From NCBI RefSeq assembly GCF_007990755.1, contig NZ_BJXA01000012.1:1-64000 (forward strand): a stretch of 64,000 nt of DNA, written 5' to 3'. Below the pieces are notes generated by a model. It searched no databases. It had not been told where the DNA came from and worked only from the letters and a program-made list of their open reading frames with translations. This document shows, piece by piece, positions 1 to 8,721 of this stretch (positions are counted from its first letter, which is position 1; the number at the start of each line of letters is the position of its first letter). This DNA is from Nocardia ninae NBRC 108245 (GTDB lineage: Bacteria > Actinomycetota > Actinomycetes > Mycobacteriales > Mycobacteriaceae). The position numbers and the translations under genes were made by a program.

Positions 1-309
1 GTGCGCCCCCTGCCCGGCCAGCCAGCGTGCGCACGGCGCCGAACCGCAGCCGATCTCCAGGACTCGCTTGCCGGTTATCTCCCCGAGGAAGCGCATGTCG
101 CCTTCGTGCAGCCCCTCCGGGCACCAGACGAATTCGCCGTCTGGGGAATCCACGCCGAGGAAATCGGCGTGCGTCTCGTGATACTGGCCTGCGTCGGCGT
201 CCCACCAGCGGCGACTGGCCTGTTGACTGGCGGCCGAGCCGATCCGGGTGCGCGCGGTTCCCGCGGTTCCGAGCAGTGTGTTTGCCTCTGCATGGCGATC
301 TTCCGACAC
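1..309 (-). CDS. Class I SAM-dependent methyltransferase (partial, C-terminus outside window)
   Basis: The first 103 codons of a methyltransferase that runs off the left edge. The start is read as the GTG at 309-307. After a variable leader comes ASRRWWDADAGQYHETHADF (residues 31-50), then the SAM-binding glycine loop VLEIGCGSAPCARWL at residues 83-97, motif I of the Rossmann methyltransferase fold. It is divergent from rpsA, with about 245 bp between the two starts. I recall a methyltransferase of this type beside rpsA/polA in mycobacteria. The methyl acceptor cannot be inferred. The family call is firm from the glycine loop; the start could shift by a few codons. Confidence 0.8.
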   Translation of the reverse strand, partial: MSEDRHAEANTLLGTAGTARTRIGSAASQQASRRWWDADAGQYHETHADFLGVDSPDGEFVWCPEGLHEGDMRFLGEITGKRVLEIGCGSAPCARWLAGQGAH

Positions 310-554
310 GCCGTCAGCGTATCCCGGCGTGGCGGCCGGACCGGTTTGCCCGCCTGGACCAAGGTCGCGTACGCTGAACGCGCGAGTGCCTTCTGTACAG
401 CCGTACCGGAGTAAACCACCCGCGCTGAGTTTCACGTGCGTTACGTGCGGTACGTTCCTAGTGTCCGTCTTCACACCACCGCGGTGAATTCGCCAGCGTA
501 CCGAAAGTTCCAATGTCCGCAACCGACCACAATCCGTCCGGAGCAAACCGACAT

Positions 555-2036
555 ATGCCCACCACCGTCACCTCGCCGCAGGTAGCCGTCAACGACATCG
601 GCTCCGCCGAGGATTTCCTCGCCGCCATCGACGCCACGATCAAGTACTTCAATGACGGCGATATCGTCGAAGGAACCATCGTCAAGGTCGACCGCGACGA
701 GGTCCTGCTCGACATCGGTTACAAGACCGAAGGCGTCATCCCTTCCCGCGAACTCTCCATCAAGCACGATGTCGACCCGAATGAGGTCGTTTCCGTGGGT
801 GATGAGGTCGAGGCTCTTGTTCTCACCAAGGAGGACAAGGAAGGCCGCCTGATCCTGTCGAAGAAGCGGGCTCAGTACGAGCGCGCGTGGGGCACGATCG
901 AGGAGCTCAAGGAGAAGGACGAGGCCGTCAAGGGCACCGTCATCGAGGTCGTCAAGGGCGGCCTGATCCTCGACATCGGTCTCCGTGGCTTCCTGCCCGC
1001 CTCGCTCGTCGAGATGCGTCGTGTCCGCGACCTCCAGCCGTACGTCGGCAAGGAGATCGAGGCCAAGATCATCGAGCTGGACAAGAACCGCAACAACGTC
1101 GTTCTTTCCCGCCGCGCATGGCTCGAGCAGACCCAGTCCGAGGTCCGCAGCGAGTTCCTGCACCAGCTGCAGAAGGGCCAGGTCCGCAAGGGTGTGGTCT
1201 CCTCGATCGTCAACTTCGGTGCCTTCGTGGACCTGGGTGGCGTCGACGGCCTGGTGCACGTCTCCGAGCTGTCCTGGAAGCACATCGACCACCCGTCCGA
1301 GGTCGTCGAGGTCGGCACCGAGGTCACCGTCGAGGTCCTCGACGTCGACCTGGACCGCGAGCGGGTTTCGCTCTCGCTCAAGGCGACCCAGGAAGACCCG
1401 TGGCGTCAGTTCGCCCGGACCCACGCGATCGGCCAGATCGTGCCCGGAAAGGTCACCAAGCTGGTCCCGTTCGGTGCGTTCGTGCGCGTCGAAGAGGGCA
1501 TCGAGGGCCTGGTGCACATCTCCGAGCTGGCCGAGCGCCACGTGGAGGTCCCGGACCAGGTTGTCGCCGTCGGCGACGACGCGATGGTCAAGGTCATCGA
1601 CATCGACCTGGAGCGTCGCCGGATCTCGCTGTCGCTGAAGCAGGCGAACGAGGACTACCACGCCGAGTTCGACCCGTCGAAGTACGGCATGGCCGACAGC
1701 TACGACGACCAGGGCAACTACATCTTCCCCGAGGGCTTCGATCCCGACACCAACGAGTGGCTCGAGGGCTTCGACAAGCAGCGCGAAGAGTGGGAAGGCC
1801 GCTACGCCGAGGCGGAGCGTCGCCACAAGATGCACACCGCTCAGATGGAGAAGATGGCGGCCGACGCCGCGGCCGAGGCCGCGAACGGTGGCGGTTCGTC
1901 CAACTACTCCTCCGAGAGCGGCGGCACCGCGCAGGCGTCCTCCTCGTCGTCCAGCTCGACCGAGTCGGCCGGCGGTTCGCTGGCCAGCGACGCGCAGCTG
2001 GCGGCACTGCGGGAGAAGCTCTCCGGCAACGCCTGA
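555..2036 (+). CDS. rpsA: 30S ribosomal protein bS1
   Basis: Ribosomal protein S1, which binds mRNA on the 30S subunit and helps initiation. Four S1 RNA-binding repeats follow one another (roughly residues 35-105, 120-190, 205-275 and 290-362), with typical strings such as GDIVEGTIVKVDRDEVLLDI and GIEGLVHISEL. An acidic linker and a serine-rich low-complexity tail follow (about residues 430-480), the variable C-terminus of actinobacterial S1. I chose the ATG at 555 because mycobacterial S1 begins just before the same TVTSPQVAVNDIG sequence and GGAG lies upstream; an in-frame ATG at 513 would add 14 residues. The product is 493 aa. A strong hairpin follows the stop, so the gene is probably monocistronic. 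Confidence 0.97.
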   Translation: MPTTVTSPQVAVNDIGSAEDFLAAIDATIKYFNDGDIVEGTIVKVDRDEVLLDIGYKTEGVIPSRELSIKHDVDPNEVVSVGDEVEALVLTKEDKEGRLILSKKRAQYERAWGTIEELKEKDEAVKGTVIEVVKGGLILDIGLRGFLPASLVEMRRVRDLQPYVGKEIEAKIIELDKNRNNVVLSRRAWLEQTQSEVRSEFLHQLQKGQVRKGVVSSIVNFGAFVDLGGVDGLVHVSELSWKHIDHPSEVVEVGTEVTVEVLDVDLDRERVSLSLKATQEDPWRQFARTHAIGQIVPGKVTKLVPFGAFVRVEEGIEGLVHISELAERHVEVPDQVVAVGDDAMVKVIDIDLERRRISLSLKQANEDYHAEFDPSKYGMADSYDDQGNYIFPEGFDPDTNEWLEGFDKQREEWEGRYAEAERRHKMHTAQMEKMAADAAAEAANGGGSSNYSSESGGTAQASSSSSSSTESAGGSLASDAQLAALREKLSGNA

Positions 2037-2050
2037 TAGACACCTGTGAC

Positions 2051-2081
2051 GAAGGCCCCGGTCCACTGGACCGGGGCCTTC
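2051..2081 (+). terminator. Terminator hairpin after rpsA
   Basis: A perfect 14-bp stem (2051-2064 with 2068-2081) and a 3-nt loop lie 15 bp after the rpsA stop. There is no long T tract, as is common for actinobacterial terminators. Confidence 0.8.
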
Positions 2082-2127
2082 GCCCATGTCGGGGCCGTGG
2101 CGGCCCATCCGCCCGGTATTCTGAACG

Positions 2128-2763
2128 ATGATGTCCGATGCCGCTGTTGAGCTCCCGTCCACTGCCTGGGAGCGCAGGAAGATCGAGGCGATGAGCCGGA
2201 TCCAGCGGGTCGCGCTGGATCTGTTCGACGAGCACGGGTATCGCAATGTCACCATCGAACGGGTCGCCGCTGCGGCCGGGGTCTCGCCGAGCTCGGTGTA
2301 CCGCTACTTCGGCACCAAAGAGATGCTCGTGCTGCACGACGAGGCGGACCCGAAGGTGCTGGAGGCGATCCGCACCGCCGGCGGCGGCACCACCGTCGAA
2401 CCCGCCGGCCTGATCGCCGTCGCGCGGATGCTCGTCCCGTTGTTGATCGAATCGCTGCTGACCGAGGAGTCGGAGCGGCGTATCCGCCAGCGGCTGCAAT
2501 ACACGGCGGCGATCCCCGAGATCAAGGTCGGCCAGACCAAGCAGATGCGCGAGCTGGAGGACCAGTTCCGGACCCTGTTCGCCGAACGAACCGGTTTCGC
2601 GCCCAACGACTTACGGGTACGGATGGCCGCGGCCACCGCGGTCTGGGGTTGTGTCGCCGCGTTGGACCATTGGGCCGGAACGGGTTTCGCGGGGCGGCTG
2701 AAGGACGTCTACACCGAGGCCATCGGATCGATCATCGATCAGATCGAGACCATGTTCCGCTAG
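2128..2763 (+). CDS. TetR/AcrR family transcriptional regulator
   Basis: A 211-aa TetR-type repressor. The N-terminal helix-turn-helix covers about residues 18-65, with the family signature VTIERVAAAAGVSPSSVYRY followed by FGTKEMLV. The C-terminal ligand domain is not assignable to a ligand. Two adjacent ATG codons (2128 and 2131) can start it. Its stop touches the stop of the convergent MMPL exporter with no gap, and a strong palindrome sits in the exporter's promoter about 2.2 kb away. By family analogy this protein is the likely repressor of that exporter (inference). Confidence 0.88.
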   Translation: MMSDAAVELPSTAWERRKIEAMSRIQRVALDLFDEHGYRNVTIERVAAAAGVSPSSVYRYFGTKEMLVLHDEADPKVLEAIRTAGGGTTVEPAGLIAVARMLVPLLIESLLTEESERRIRQRLQYTAAIPEIKVGQTKQMRELEDQFRTLFAERTGFAPNDLRVRMAAATAVWGCVAALDHWAGTGFAGRLKDVYTEAIGSIIDQIETMFR

Positions 2764-4965
2764 TCACGTCTTCCGCTTCGGCAGCCACCAGTTCCAGCGC
2801 CCGAACAGCCGCATGAACGCGGGCACCAGCACCAGCCGCACGAGCACCGCGTCGATCGCGATGGCGACCGCAAGCGCGAACCCGATCTGCTTGAGCTCCA
2901 ATACATTCGCGGTCACGAAGCTGGCGAAGACGGCGACCATGATCGCGGCGGCCGCGGTGATCGGCCTGGCCGTGCGTTGCAGCCCATCGGCGACCGCCGC
3001 GGCGTTGTCGTGGTGGACATCCCAGTGTTCCTTCATCCGGCGGATGAGGAATACCTCGTAATCCATTGACAGGCCGAACAACACCGCGAACACCAGCATC
3101 GGCAGATAGATCTGGAGGAACCCGGTGCTGTGGAAGCCGAGCGCGGACTCGCCGATGCCGTGCTGGAAGACCGCGACCGTAATGCCCAGTGCCGCACCGG
3201 TGGCCAGCAGATTCAACACGATCGCCTTCACCGCCAGCACGATGCTGCGGAACGCGGCGACGAGGAAGGCGAAGGAGACGGCCAGCACCAGCGCGATCAC
3301 CCAGGGAAATCGACCGGTGATCCGTTCGGACACATCGACGAACAGCGCGGTGGTGCCGCCGATGCGCACCTCGGCATCACCGAGAGACGCTGCGCGGGAA
3401 CGCATATCGGTGACCAGGTCGGACGCGGCGGTGGACCCGAACGCGGCGCGCGGGACGACGGCCGCGAACATCCGGCCGTCCGCGTACTGCGGCAGCACGG
3501 TGGCGATGCGGGGGTCATGGGAGAGTTCATTGATGAACCGGTCGGCTTGCTCGCGTGCCGCACTGGTCAGCGGTGCTGCGTCCGCGCCCGTCGCGACCAC
3601 CTCGATGGGGGCGAGCAGCCCAGGGGTGAAGTTCTTTTCGACCAGGGCGATCGCCTGCCCGGCGGGGCGATCGGTGAGGGCGTCGGTGCCCACGTCGACG
3701 CCGTAGCGCAGGCCGGTGAGCGGCGCCGCCGCCACGACCAAGAGCGCGACGCCGACCGTGCCGAACAGCACCGGCCGTGCCATCACGGTGTGCGCCCACC
3801 GCGCCCATGCGCTCGACGCCGCCGCGGATCGCACCTCGGCGGGACGCATCCGCTCGGGCAGCGCTCCGCGATTCACCGCCGGGCCCAACGTCGCGAGCAG
3901 TGCGGGCAGCAGCGTGAACGCGGCAGTCATGGTGGCGATTACCGCGGTGACCACGCCGACGGCGATGCCGTTCAGCATCGGCAGTCCGACGACGGCCAGC
4001 GAACACAGCGAGATCATCACGATGAGTCCGGAGGCGAGCACCGTCCGGCCGGTGGTGTCCATCGCCGCGCCGACGGCCTCGTGAATGGCGTTGCGGTCGC
4101 GGCGGTTTCGGACGCCACGGCGGGTCAGCTCCTCGTTGAAGCGGCTGACGATGAACATCGCGTAGTCGATCGCGGTGCCGGTGGCGATCATCGTCGCCAC
4201 CGAGAGCACCAGGGAGTCGAAGGCGAGGAAGGTCGTCAGGCCGAAGAGCGCGCCGACGGCTACCGCGATGCCTGCCGCGGTCACCGTGATCGGTAGCAGA
4301 GCCGCGGTCAATGCCCCGAGTGCCAGCACCAGCAGCACCGTCGCCACGGGGATGCCGAGGGTTTCCGCGCGTTGCAGGTCGGCCGTCTCGATCTGCATCA
4401 TCTCGGACTGGATCGGCGCGTACCCGGTGAGCATGACCTGGGTGCCTGCACCAGGTCCGGTCTCGATGGCCGCCCGCAAATCCTGCACGACCCGCACTCG
4501 GGCCGAGATGTCACCGTCGACGCCGATGATGCCGAAGGCGGTGTGCCGGTCGGCGGATATTTGGGCGGCATTGCCGTCGAACGGGCCGATGGCCCCGGCC
4601 ACGCCCGAGGTCTGCCTGGCGACACTGATCGCCCGATCGATCGTCGCGCGGTATGCCGGTGTGTCGACGGTGCCCTCGGCGGAGTGGAAGACGATCAGGT
4701 CCTGCTCGATGCCGAACCGGGAGAAGTGTTCCGCGACAAGATGATCGACCGCGACCGAGTCGGAGCCCGGCACCGAATAGTCGGGGGTGCCGAGCCGGGC
4801 GTGCAGCGCGGGATACGCCGCGCCGCACACCACGACCAACAGCAGCCAGACGCCGAGCACGACCTTGCGATGCCTGGCCATCGCGACTCCCCACCGCCCG
4901 GCCGCACCCCACCGCTGAGTCGGAGCGGGCGGTTCCGGCCGATCGAGGATGGTGGGTTGTGCCAT
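2764..4965 (-). CDS. MMPL (RND-superfamily) membrane transporter
   Basis: A 733-aa integral membrane exporter of the MmpL/YdfJ type, driven by proton motive force. It has an N-terminal membrane helix (about residues 33-54), a large external loop, then two sets of about five helices separated by a second external loop. The motifs AIDYAMFIVSRF and GLSMDYEVFLIRRM are the paired conserved strings of this family. Its length is that of the short MMPL class rather than lipid-exporting MmpL proteins of about 950 aa. The substrate is unknown. The start ATG lies about 20 bp from a 31-bp palindrome, so repression by a TetR protein is likely; the convergent TetR gene at 2128 is the obvious candidate. Confidence 0.9.
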   Translation of the reverse strand: MAQPTILDRPEPPAPTQRWGAAGRWGVAMARHRKVVLGVWLLLVVVCGAAYPALHARLGTPDYSVPGSDSVAVDHLVAEHFSRFGIEQDLIVFHSAEGTVDTPAYRATIDRAISVARQTSGVAGAIGPFDGNAAQISADRHTAFGIIGVDGDISARVRVVQDLRAAIETGPGAGTQVMLTGYAPIQSEMMQIETADLQRAETLGIPVATVLLVLALGALTAALLPITVTAAGIAVAVGALFGLTTFLAFDSLVLSVATMIATGTAIDYAMFIVSRFNEELTRRGVRNRRDRNAIHEAVGAAMDTTGRTVLASGLIVMISLCSLAVVGLPMLNGIAVGVVTAVIATMTAAFTLLPALLATLGPAVNRGALPERMRPAEVRSAAASSAWARWAHTVMARPVLFGTVGVALLVVAAAPLTGLRYGVDVGTDALTDRPAGQAIALVEKNFTPGLLAPIEVVATGADAAPLTSAAREQADRFINELSHDPRIATVLPQYADGRMFAAVVPRAAFGSTAASDLVTDMRSRAASLGDAEVRIGGTTALFVDVSERITGRFPWVIALVLAVSFAFLVAAFRSIVLAVKAIVLNLLATGAALGITVAVFQHGIGESALGFHSTGFLQIYLPMLVFAVLFGLSMDYEVFLIRRMKEHWDVHHDNAAAVADGLQRTARPITAAAAIMVAVFASFVTANVLELKQIGFALAVAIAIDAVLVRLVLVPAFMRLFGRWNWWLPKRKT

Positions 4966-4986
4966 CGCCCCTCCAGGGATCGCTAT

Positions 4987-5017
4987 CTGACAGTCACTAT
5001 CAGGTACTGCCTGTCAG
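4987..5017. promoter_or_regulatory. 31-bp palindromic operator candidate ahead of the MMPL gene
   Basis: CTGACAG (4987-4993) is matched by CTGTCAG (5011-5017), and 11 of 14 arm positions pair around centre 5002. Its size and position, just upstream of the MMPL start, fit a TetR-family operator. The regulator assignment is inference. Confidence 0.55.
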
Positions 5018-5090
5018 CATAGGAACAGCGAGGGAAAATTAGCAAGGGACTGTCATGAGAGGAGTCGGTCCGGCAAGGTCCTCGTCTCAC

Positions 5091-5135
5091 ATGCGGTGCG
5101 GCGGCCCGGGTGTGTCGGGGACCGCCGCACCGCAT
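5091..5135 (-). terminator. Terminator hairpin
   Basis: A perfect 14-bp inverted repeat (5091-5104 with 5122-5135) with a 17-nt loop. It lies about 80 bp past the stop of the minus-strand gene ending at 5217 and separates it from the MMPL promoter. Confidence 0.65.
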
Positions 5136-5216
5136 CGGCATGGCGGCGGCAGGCCGGGGTACGCCGGGGTGATGCCGCCGATCGGTCGACTAGCGGGCAG
5201 GCGCCACGCGTCGAAG

Positions 5217-5792
5217 TCAGTTGTCGGCGCGGCGCTTCCGCTCACCTTGATGGGTGACACCGGTTCGCCGCGAGGGCTTCGTGGTCCCACGCTGCACCTG
5301 CGGCGTGGTGGTCGGCGCCCGCAGCGGGCCGACCGCCTGGGCGGTGGTGAGGGCGACGACCTGGATCTGCTCCAATCGCAGGCCGAGTCCGGCGAGCCGG
5401 GCGATCACGCCGAGGCGATGTTCCGGCAGGCCCGGTCGAATCGGCAGGGGGTCCTGGCCGGGCCTGCGCAGCACGTAGGTCCTGTGTTCGGCGTCGAAGT
5501 CGATCGGCGCGCCATCGCGCACAGCGCGATAGGCGTCGAGGTCCAGGTCGTTGTGCCGGACCGGATCGATCATCAAGGCGTCGATCAACCGCTCGGCGTG
5601 CGCGAGGCGCATGTCCCGATCCGGCGGATCCAGGTGTTCCACCTGCCGCGCGACCCGCCACCGATAGCCATCGGCGGCGGCGCGCAACAGGTACCGATGC
5701 CGTTCGATCTCAGCCGCCAGCTCGACCAGCCGCTCGACATCGACAAACATCGGTTCACGCGGGTCGGGCATCGAAGCTGGAACGTCAGGCAT
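5217..5792 (-). CDS. Hypothetical protein
   Basis: A 191-aa soluble protein that I do not recognise. The start ATG at 5792 is fixed by a perfect AGGAGG seven bases upstream; the reading frame stays open far upstream, but that part overlaps the next gene antisense and is not coding. The protein is rich in Arg, Leu and Asp, with helical segments such as LVELAAEIERHRYLLRAAA, a central acidic part, and a basic tail ending KRRADN. No membrane segment, signal peptide or known motif is visible. It is not obviously linked in function to the MMPL gene or the NAD(P)-binding protein on either side. Confidence 0.6.
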   Translation of the reverse strand: MPDVPASMPDPREPMFVDVERLVELAAEIERHRYLLRAAADGYRWRVARQVEHLDPPDRDMRLAHAERLIDALMIDPVRHNDLDLDAYRAVRDGAPIDFDAEHRTYVLRRPGQDPLPIRPGLPEHRLGVIARLAGLGLRLEQIQVVALTTAQAVGPLRAPTTTPQVQRGTTKPSRRTGVTHQGERKRRADN

Positions 5793-5809
5793 TGCGCCTC
5801 CTCGGTCGA

Positions 5810-5831
5810 GTTGCCAATTACGTTGGGCAAC
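5810..5831. promoter_or_regulatory. Inverted repeat upstream of the hypothetical gene
   Basis: GTTGCC (5810-5815) and GGCAAC (5826-5831) form a 6-bp inverted repeat with a 10-bp spacer, 18 bp ahead of the start at 5792. It may be a protein-binding site; evidence is only its symmetry and position. Confidence 0.25.
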
Positions 5832-5917
5832 AACTCGATCGACGTCCGACCTGGTTTCTATTGTGGCAGAGGGGTACGACAGGTTTCGGCTAGCCGTGCC
5901 GCGGGCGGTCGGCTGCT

Positions 5918-6604
5918 TCAGTAACCGACGGTGAAGCGGCGCTGGAGGTAGCGCGGCTGTTCGACTTCGTCCAACAGGGCGACGGCGAGATCCTCGGCGG
6001 AAAGATCGGGCGCCCCGTCCGCGGCGATGAGCAACTGGTCGCCGCCGACGCGGAAGCGACCCGTTCGAGTGCCGGGGTTGATCCGGCCAGCCGAAGGGCT
6101 GAGATAGGTCCAGTTGCGATTGGACAATCGGTAGACGTTCAACGCGTCCCGCAACGCCCGCACCACCTCGGCGTACTCGGCGGGCACGCCGAGATCCTCG
6201 GTGAGGGTGCGCACGAAGTCCGCGCCGGTGTCGACCAGTTGCAGGCCGGGTGCGATCTCCAGGCTGCCCGCGCCGCCGACGGCGATCACCCGGACCCGCG
6301 GCTGCCGTTCGAGCGCCCGAACCATCGCCTGCGCTCCGACCACGAAATCGCCTGCGCGCGCGATGGTATCGGCGATGCCGTGCCCGGCGTTGACCGCGCT
6401 GATCACCACGTCGAGGCCGGAGATGGCGGCCGCCACGCTGTCGGCGTCGAGCCAGTCGGCGACCTGCCAGGTCACGGTGCCGCGCTCGGTGGGGAAGCGA
6501 CCGGCATCCCGGCTGAACGCGGTCACCCGATGCCCGCGCCGCGTTGCCTCGTCGACGGCGCGGCTGCCGATGACGCCCGTCGCGCCGAAAATCCCGATGT
6601 CCAC
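5918..6604 (-). CDS. NAD(P)H-binding protein, NmrA/atypical SDR type
   Basis: A 228-aa Rossmann-fold protein. The dinucleotide-binding loop GIFGATGVIGSRAV sits at residues 4-17, and AVGGAGSLE near the middle is typical of the NAD(P)H-binding (NmrA-like, YwnB-like) branch of atypical short-chain dehydrogenases. The classical YxxxK catalytic pair is not evident, so it may sense nucleotides or reduce small substrates. It is divergent from a TetR regulator that starts about 90 bp away, with repeated sequence blocks between them, so control by that regulator is likely (inference). Confidence 0.82.
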   Translation of the reverse strand: MDIGIFGATGVIGSRAVDEATRRGHRVTAFSRDAGRFPTERGTVTWQVADWLDADSVAAAISGLDVVISAVNAGHGIADTIARAGDFVVGAQAMVRALERQPRVRVIAVGGAGSLEIAPGLQLVDTGADFVRTLTEDLGVPAEYAEVVRALRDALNVYRLSNRNWTYLSPSAGRINPGTRTGRFRVGGDQLLIAADGAPDLSAEDLAVALLDEVEQPRYLQRRFTVGY

Positions 6605-6617
6605 GATCCACTCCCTA

Positions 6618-6683
6618 AACGCTGTCCAGTTACTACACGCCGTTCAGTAACGACACGGGTGATAGTAGCCAAACGCTGTAGAG
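6618..6683. promoter_or_regulatory. Divergent promoter region with repeated operator-like blocks
   Basis: Three similar blocks occur between two divergent genes: CGCTGTCCAGTTAC (from 6620), CGCCGTTCAGTAAC (from 6638) and CGCTGTAGAGTGTC (from 6674). The first two also contain an inverted repeat, GTTACT (6629-6634) with AGTAAC (6646-6651). They are likely sites for the adjacent TetR protein; this is inference from symmetry and position. Confidence 0.4.
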
Positions 6684-6691
6684 TGTCAACC

Positions 6692-7393
6692 GTGGTGGAG
6701 GCCGTGAAGAGTCGCAGAGAGCGCATGCGTGAGCAGGCGTCCGGGGAGATCAAGGCCATTGCTCTGCGGTTATTGGCCGAGGGCGGCCCCGATGCGGTCT
6801 CGTTGCGCGCCATCGCCCGCGAGATGGGCATGACGGCCGGCGCCATCTACGGCTACTACGCCACCCGCGACGACCTGATCTCCACCCTGATCTCCGACGT
6901 GTACACCGCCCTGGTCGACCGGGTCGAGGCCGCGCGCGACGCGGTCCCCGTCGACGACCCCGCCGGGCGCATCGTGGCGTGGGGTGAGGCCGTGCGCGAC
7001 TGGGCAATCGAGCATCCCGCCGAGTTCCGGCTCATCTACGGCGACCCGGTGCCCGGCTACCAGCCGCCGCCGGGTGGCCCCGCCGCCACCGCCGCATTGC
7101 GGGCGTGCACCGGCCTCGTCGGTCTGACCGCCGCCGCGTGGCCCAGCGCGGCGAAGCACCAAAACCTCGGCGACACAACATGGTCCGACTTCGACGCGGG
7201 TCTCGTCGCCCACGTCCGCGCCGACTTCCCCGAGTTGCCGCCTGCCGCACTCGGTCTCGCGCTACGCATGTGGGGCCGTATGCACGGGCTGATCGCGTTG
7301 GAGGTCTACGGGCACCTGGTTCCCCAATCACTGGACCCCGCAAAGCTTTTCCACCTCGAGATGCTCGATCTGGTCCGCTCGCTCGGCCTGTAG
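6692..7393 (+). CDS. TetR/AcrR family transcriptional regulator
   Basis: A TetR-type repressor of about 233 aa. The helix-turn-helix AVSLRAIAREMGMTAGAIYG followed by YYATRDDLI lies at about residues 34-65. The C-terminal domain has the WGEAVRDWAIEHPAEFRLIY pattern seen in the WHG-type TetR ligand domain. The start is uncertain: GTG codons at 6692, 6695 and 6704 and an ATG at 6725 are all in frame before the DNA-binding domain, and none has an ideal ribosome site. It is divergent from the NAD(P)-binding gene and probably controls it and itself. Confidence 0.85.
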   Translation: MVEAVKSRRERMREQASGEIKAIALRLLAEGGPDAVSLRAIAREMGMTAGAIYGYYATRDDLISTLISDVYTALVDRVEAARDAVPVDDPAGRIVAWGEAVRDWAIEHPAEFRLIYGDPVPGYQPPPGGPAATAALRACTGLVGLTAAAWPSAAKHQNLGDTTWSDFDAGLVAHVRADFPELPPAALGLALRMWGRMHGLIALEVYGHLVPQSLDPAKLFHLEMLDLVRSLGL

Positions 7394-7486
7394 CCGGTAT
7401 ATGGGCTGCTGAGGGGAACGGTCGTCGTGAAGACCTCGTGGTAATTGTTTTCTGGATGGTTGCTCGCTGCGCGCGGACCGGGTCCG

Positions 7487-8620
7487 TCAGACCCCGAGGT
7501 AGCCGAGGGTCGCGGCGAACATGATGCCGGTGAACAGTGGCCAGAACAGGATCTTCGGGAGCAGGTTGTCGCGCCAGGCGAGGGCTTTGCTGAAGGCGCC
7601 GTGCAGCAACATGGTGGCGTTGAGTGCGACGAGCAGGGTCATCACATAGAGGGTGAAATACCAGTACTCGATGTAGGAGATGCCCGCGGAGCCGATTTCG
7701 GTGCGGGCGGCGTTGTCGTTGACCGCCACGACGAGCACGGTGGACACCGAGAAGGTGATGATTGCGAAGGCGGTGAAACCCGAAATGGGTCGGCGGTCGG
7801 GGTCGGTGGTGATCACGAACAGCGACAGGAACATCAGGACGGCGAGCAGTAGCACCGGCACGATCCGGCCGAGCATCGGTCCGAGCAGGCCCCGGCTGAC
7901 GCCGACGTTGAAATACAGCTCGTCGGTATTGGACAGCCCGGGATGGGACAGCATGCTGTATTCCTGACGGTTCAGGCTCCACACCGTGTAGTCCGGTGTC
8001 CAGTCGCCGAATACGAGGTCGGGGTCCAAGCCGTTGAGGGCCTTGCCATCCCACGGCGGGAACGATTCGAACGAGGGCACCAGCTGGACCGGATGGATCA
8101 TGTCGACTGGGCGCATCCGCAGCCAGATGTCCTGGTGATCTAGCGGATAGTCCTCATAGTTGAATTGCTGCCGGATGACCGTAGAGAACGACCAGACGAT
8201 CACGCGGTTCTCCCCGAGCGGATACTCGAACACCTTTTTGGGGCAGTGCGGGTCCTCGGCCTCGAGTAGCAGGACGCCTGACTCGATGTCGTCCGGAAAT
8301 CCTGGCGGGATGTGCTGCCAGATATGTCCGGTGGCTTTCACGTTGTGGGCATTGATGAATTGCAGCGCGTTCAACAGCACGCCGGTGGATACCCGGGGCA
8401 CGACGCGATCCTGGGGGAGATGTGGCGTCACCGCGGCTTCCGCCTCGGCGTAGCTCGACACCGTGACGCCCTTCTCCGCGACCGGCGCGTGCCTGCTTCC
8501 GGCGTGGGTCCAGGAGTACACGGTGCCTGCGGCCAGTGTCAGGGACACGACGGCGGAGGCGAGCCACAACCACAGCTTCGCCTTCGGCGCGCAGCGCGAG
8601 ACCACCTCCCTGATCGACAC
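7487..8620 (-). CDS. Membrane protein resembling a pentameric ligand-gated ion channel subunit
   Basis: A 377-aa protein with an N-terminal membrane segment (about residues 16-38), an external domain of about 210 residues, then four hydrophobic helices (about 255-277, 285-305, 320-343, 357-377). The external domain contains NYEDYPLDHQDIWLRM, like the FPFDxQ Cys-loop region of Cys-loop receptors, and ends with a short strand and an Arg just before a first helix that carries a proline (GRIVPVLLL). A PDRRPISG turn precedes the second helix and ISYIEYWYF starts the third, again as in that superfamily. No Cys pair is needed in bacterial members. The alternative is a DUF4436-like membrane protein. 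It stands alone, and its ligand and ion are unknown. Confidence 0.55.
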   Translation of the reverse strand: MSIREVVSRCAPKAKLWLWLASAVVSLTLAAGTVYSWTHAGSRHAPVAEKGVTVSSYAEAEAAVTPHLPQDRVVPRVSTGVLLNALQFINAHNVKATGHIWQHIPPGFPDDIESGVLLLEAEDPHCPKKVFEYPLGENRVIVWSFSTVIRQQFNYEDYPLDHQDIWLRMRPVDMIHPVQLVPSFESFPPWDGKALNGLDPDLVFGDWTPDYTVWSLNRQEYSMLSHPGLSNTDELYFNVGVSRGLLGPMLGRIVPVLLLAVLMFLSLFVITTDPDRRPISGFTAFAIITFSVSTVLVVAVNDNAARTEIGSAGISYIEYWYFTLYVMTLLVALNATMLLHGAFSKALAWRDNLLPKILFWPLFTGIMFAATLGYLGV

Positions 8621-8721
8621 AGCCAGGAGGTTAGCTCGAGGTTAGCCATCGGAGCGGGATCCGCCGGAACGGCGGGGATGTCGCGCCCGACTCGGTGCAT
8701 GTGTCTGAATTCACTTATAAT

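Noticed and set aside
513-554. Earlier rpsA start
   Set aside because: The extra 14 residues are not in mycobacterial S1 as I recall it, and the ATG at 555 fits the known N-terminus.
5793-6611. N-terminal extension fusing the 5217 gene to the region of the NAD(P)-binding gene
   Set aside because: The extension overlaps a real gene in another frame, and a perfect AGGAGG marks the internal start at 5792.
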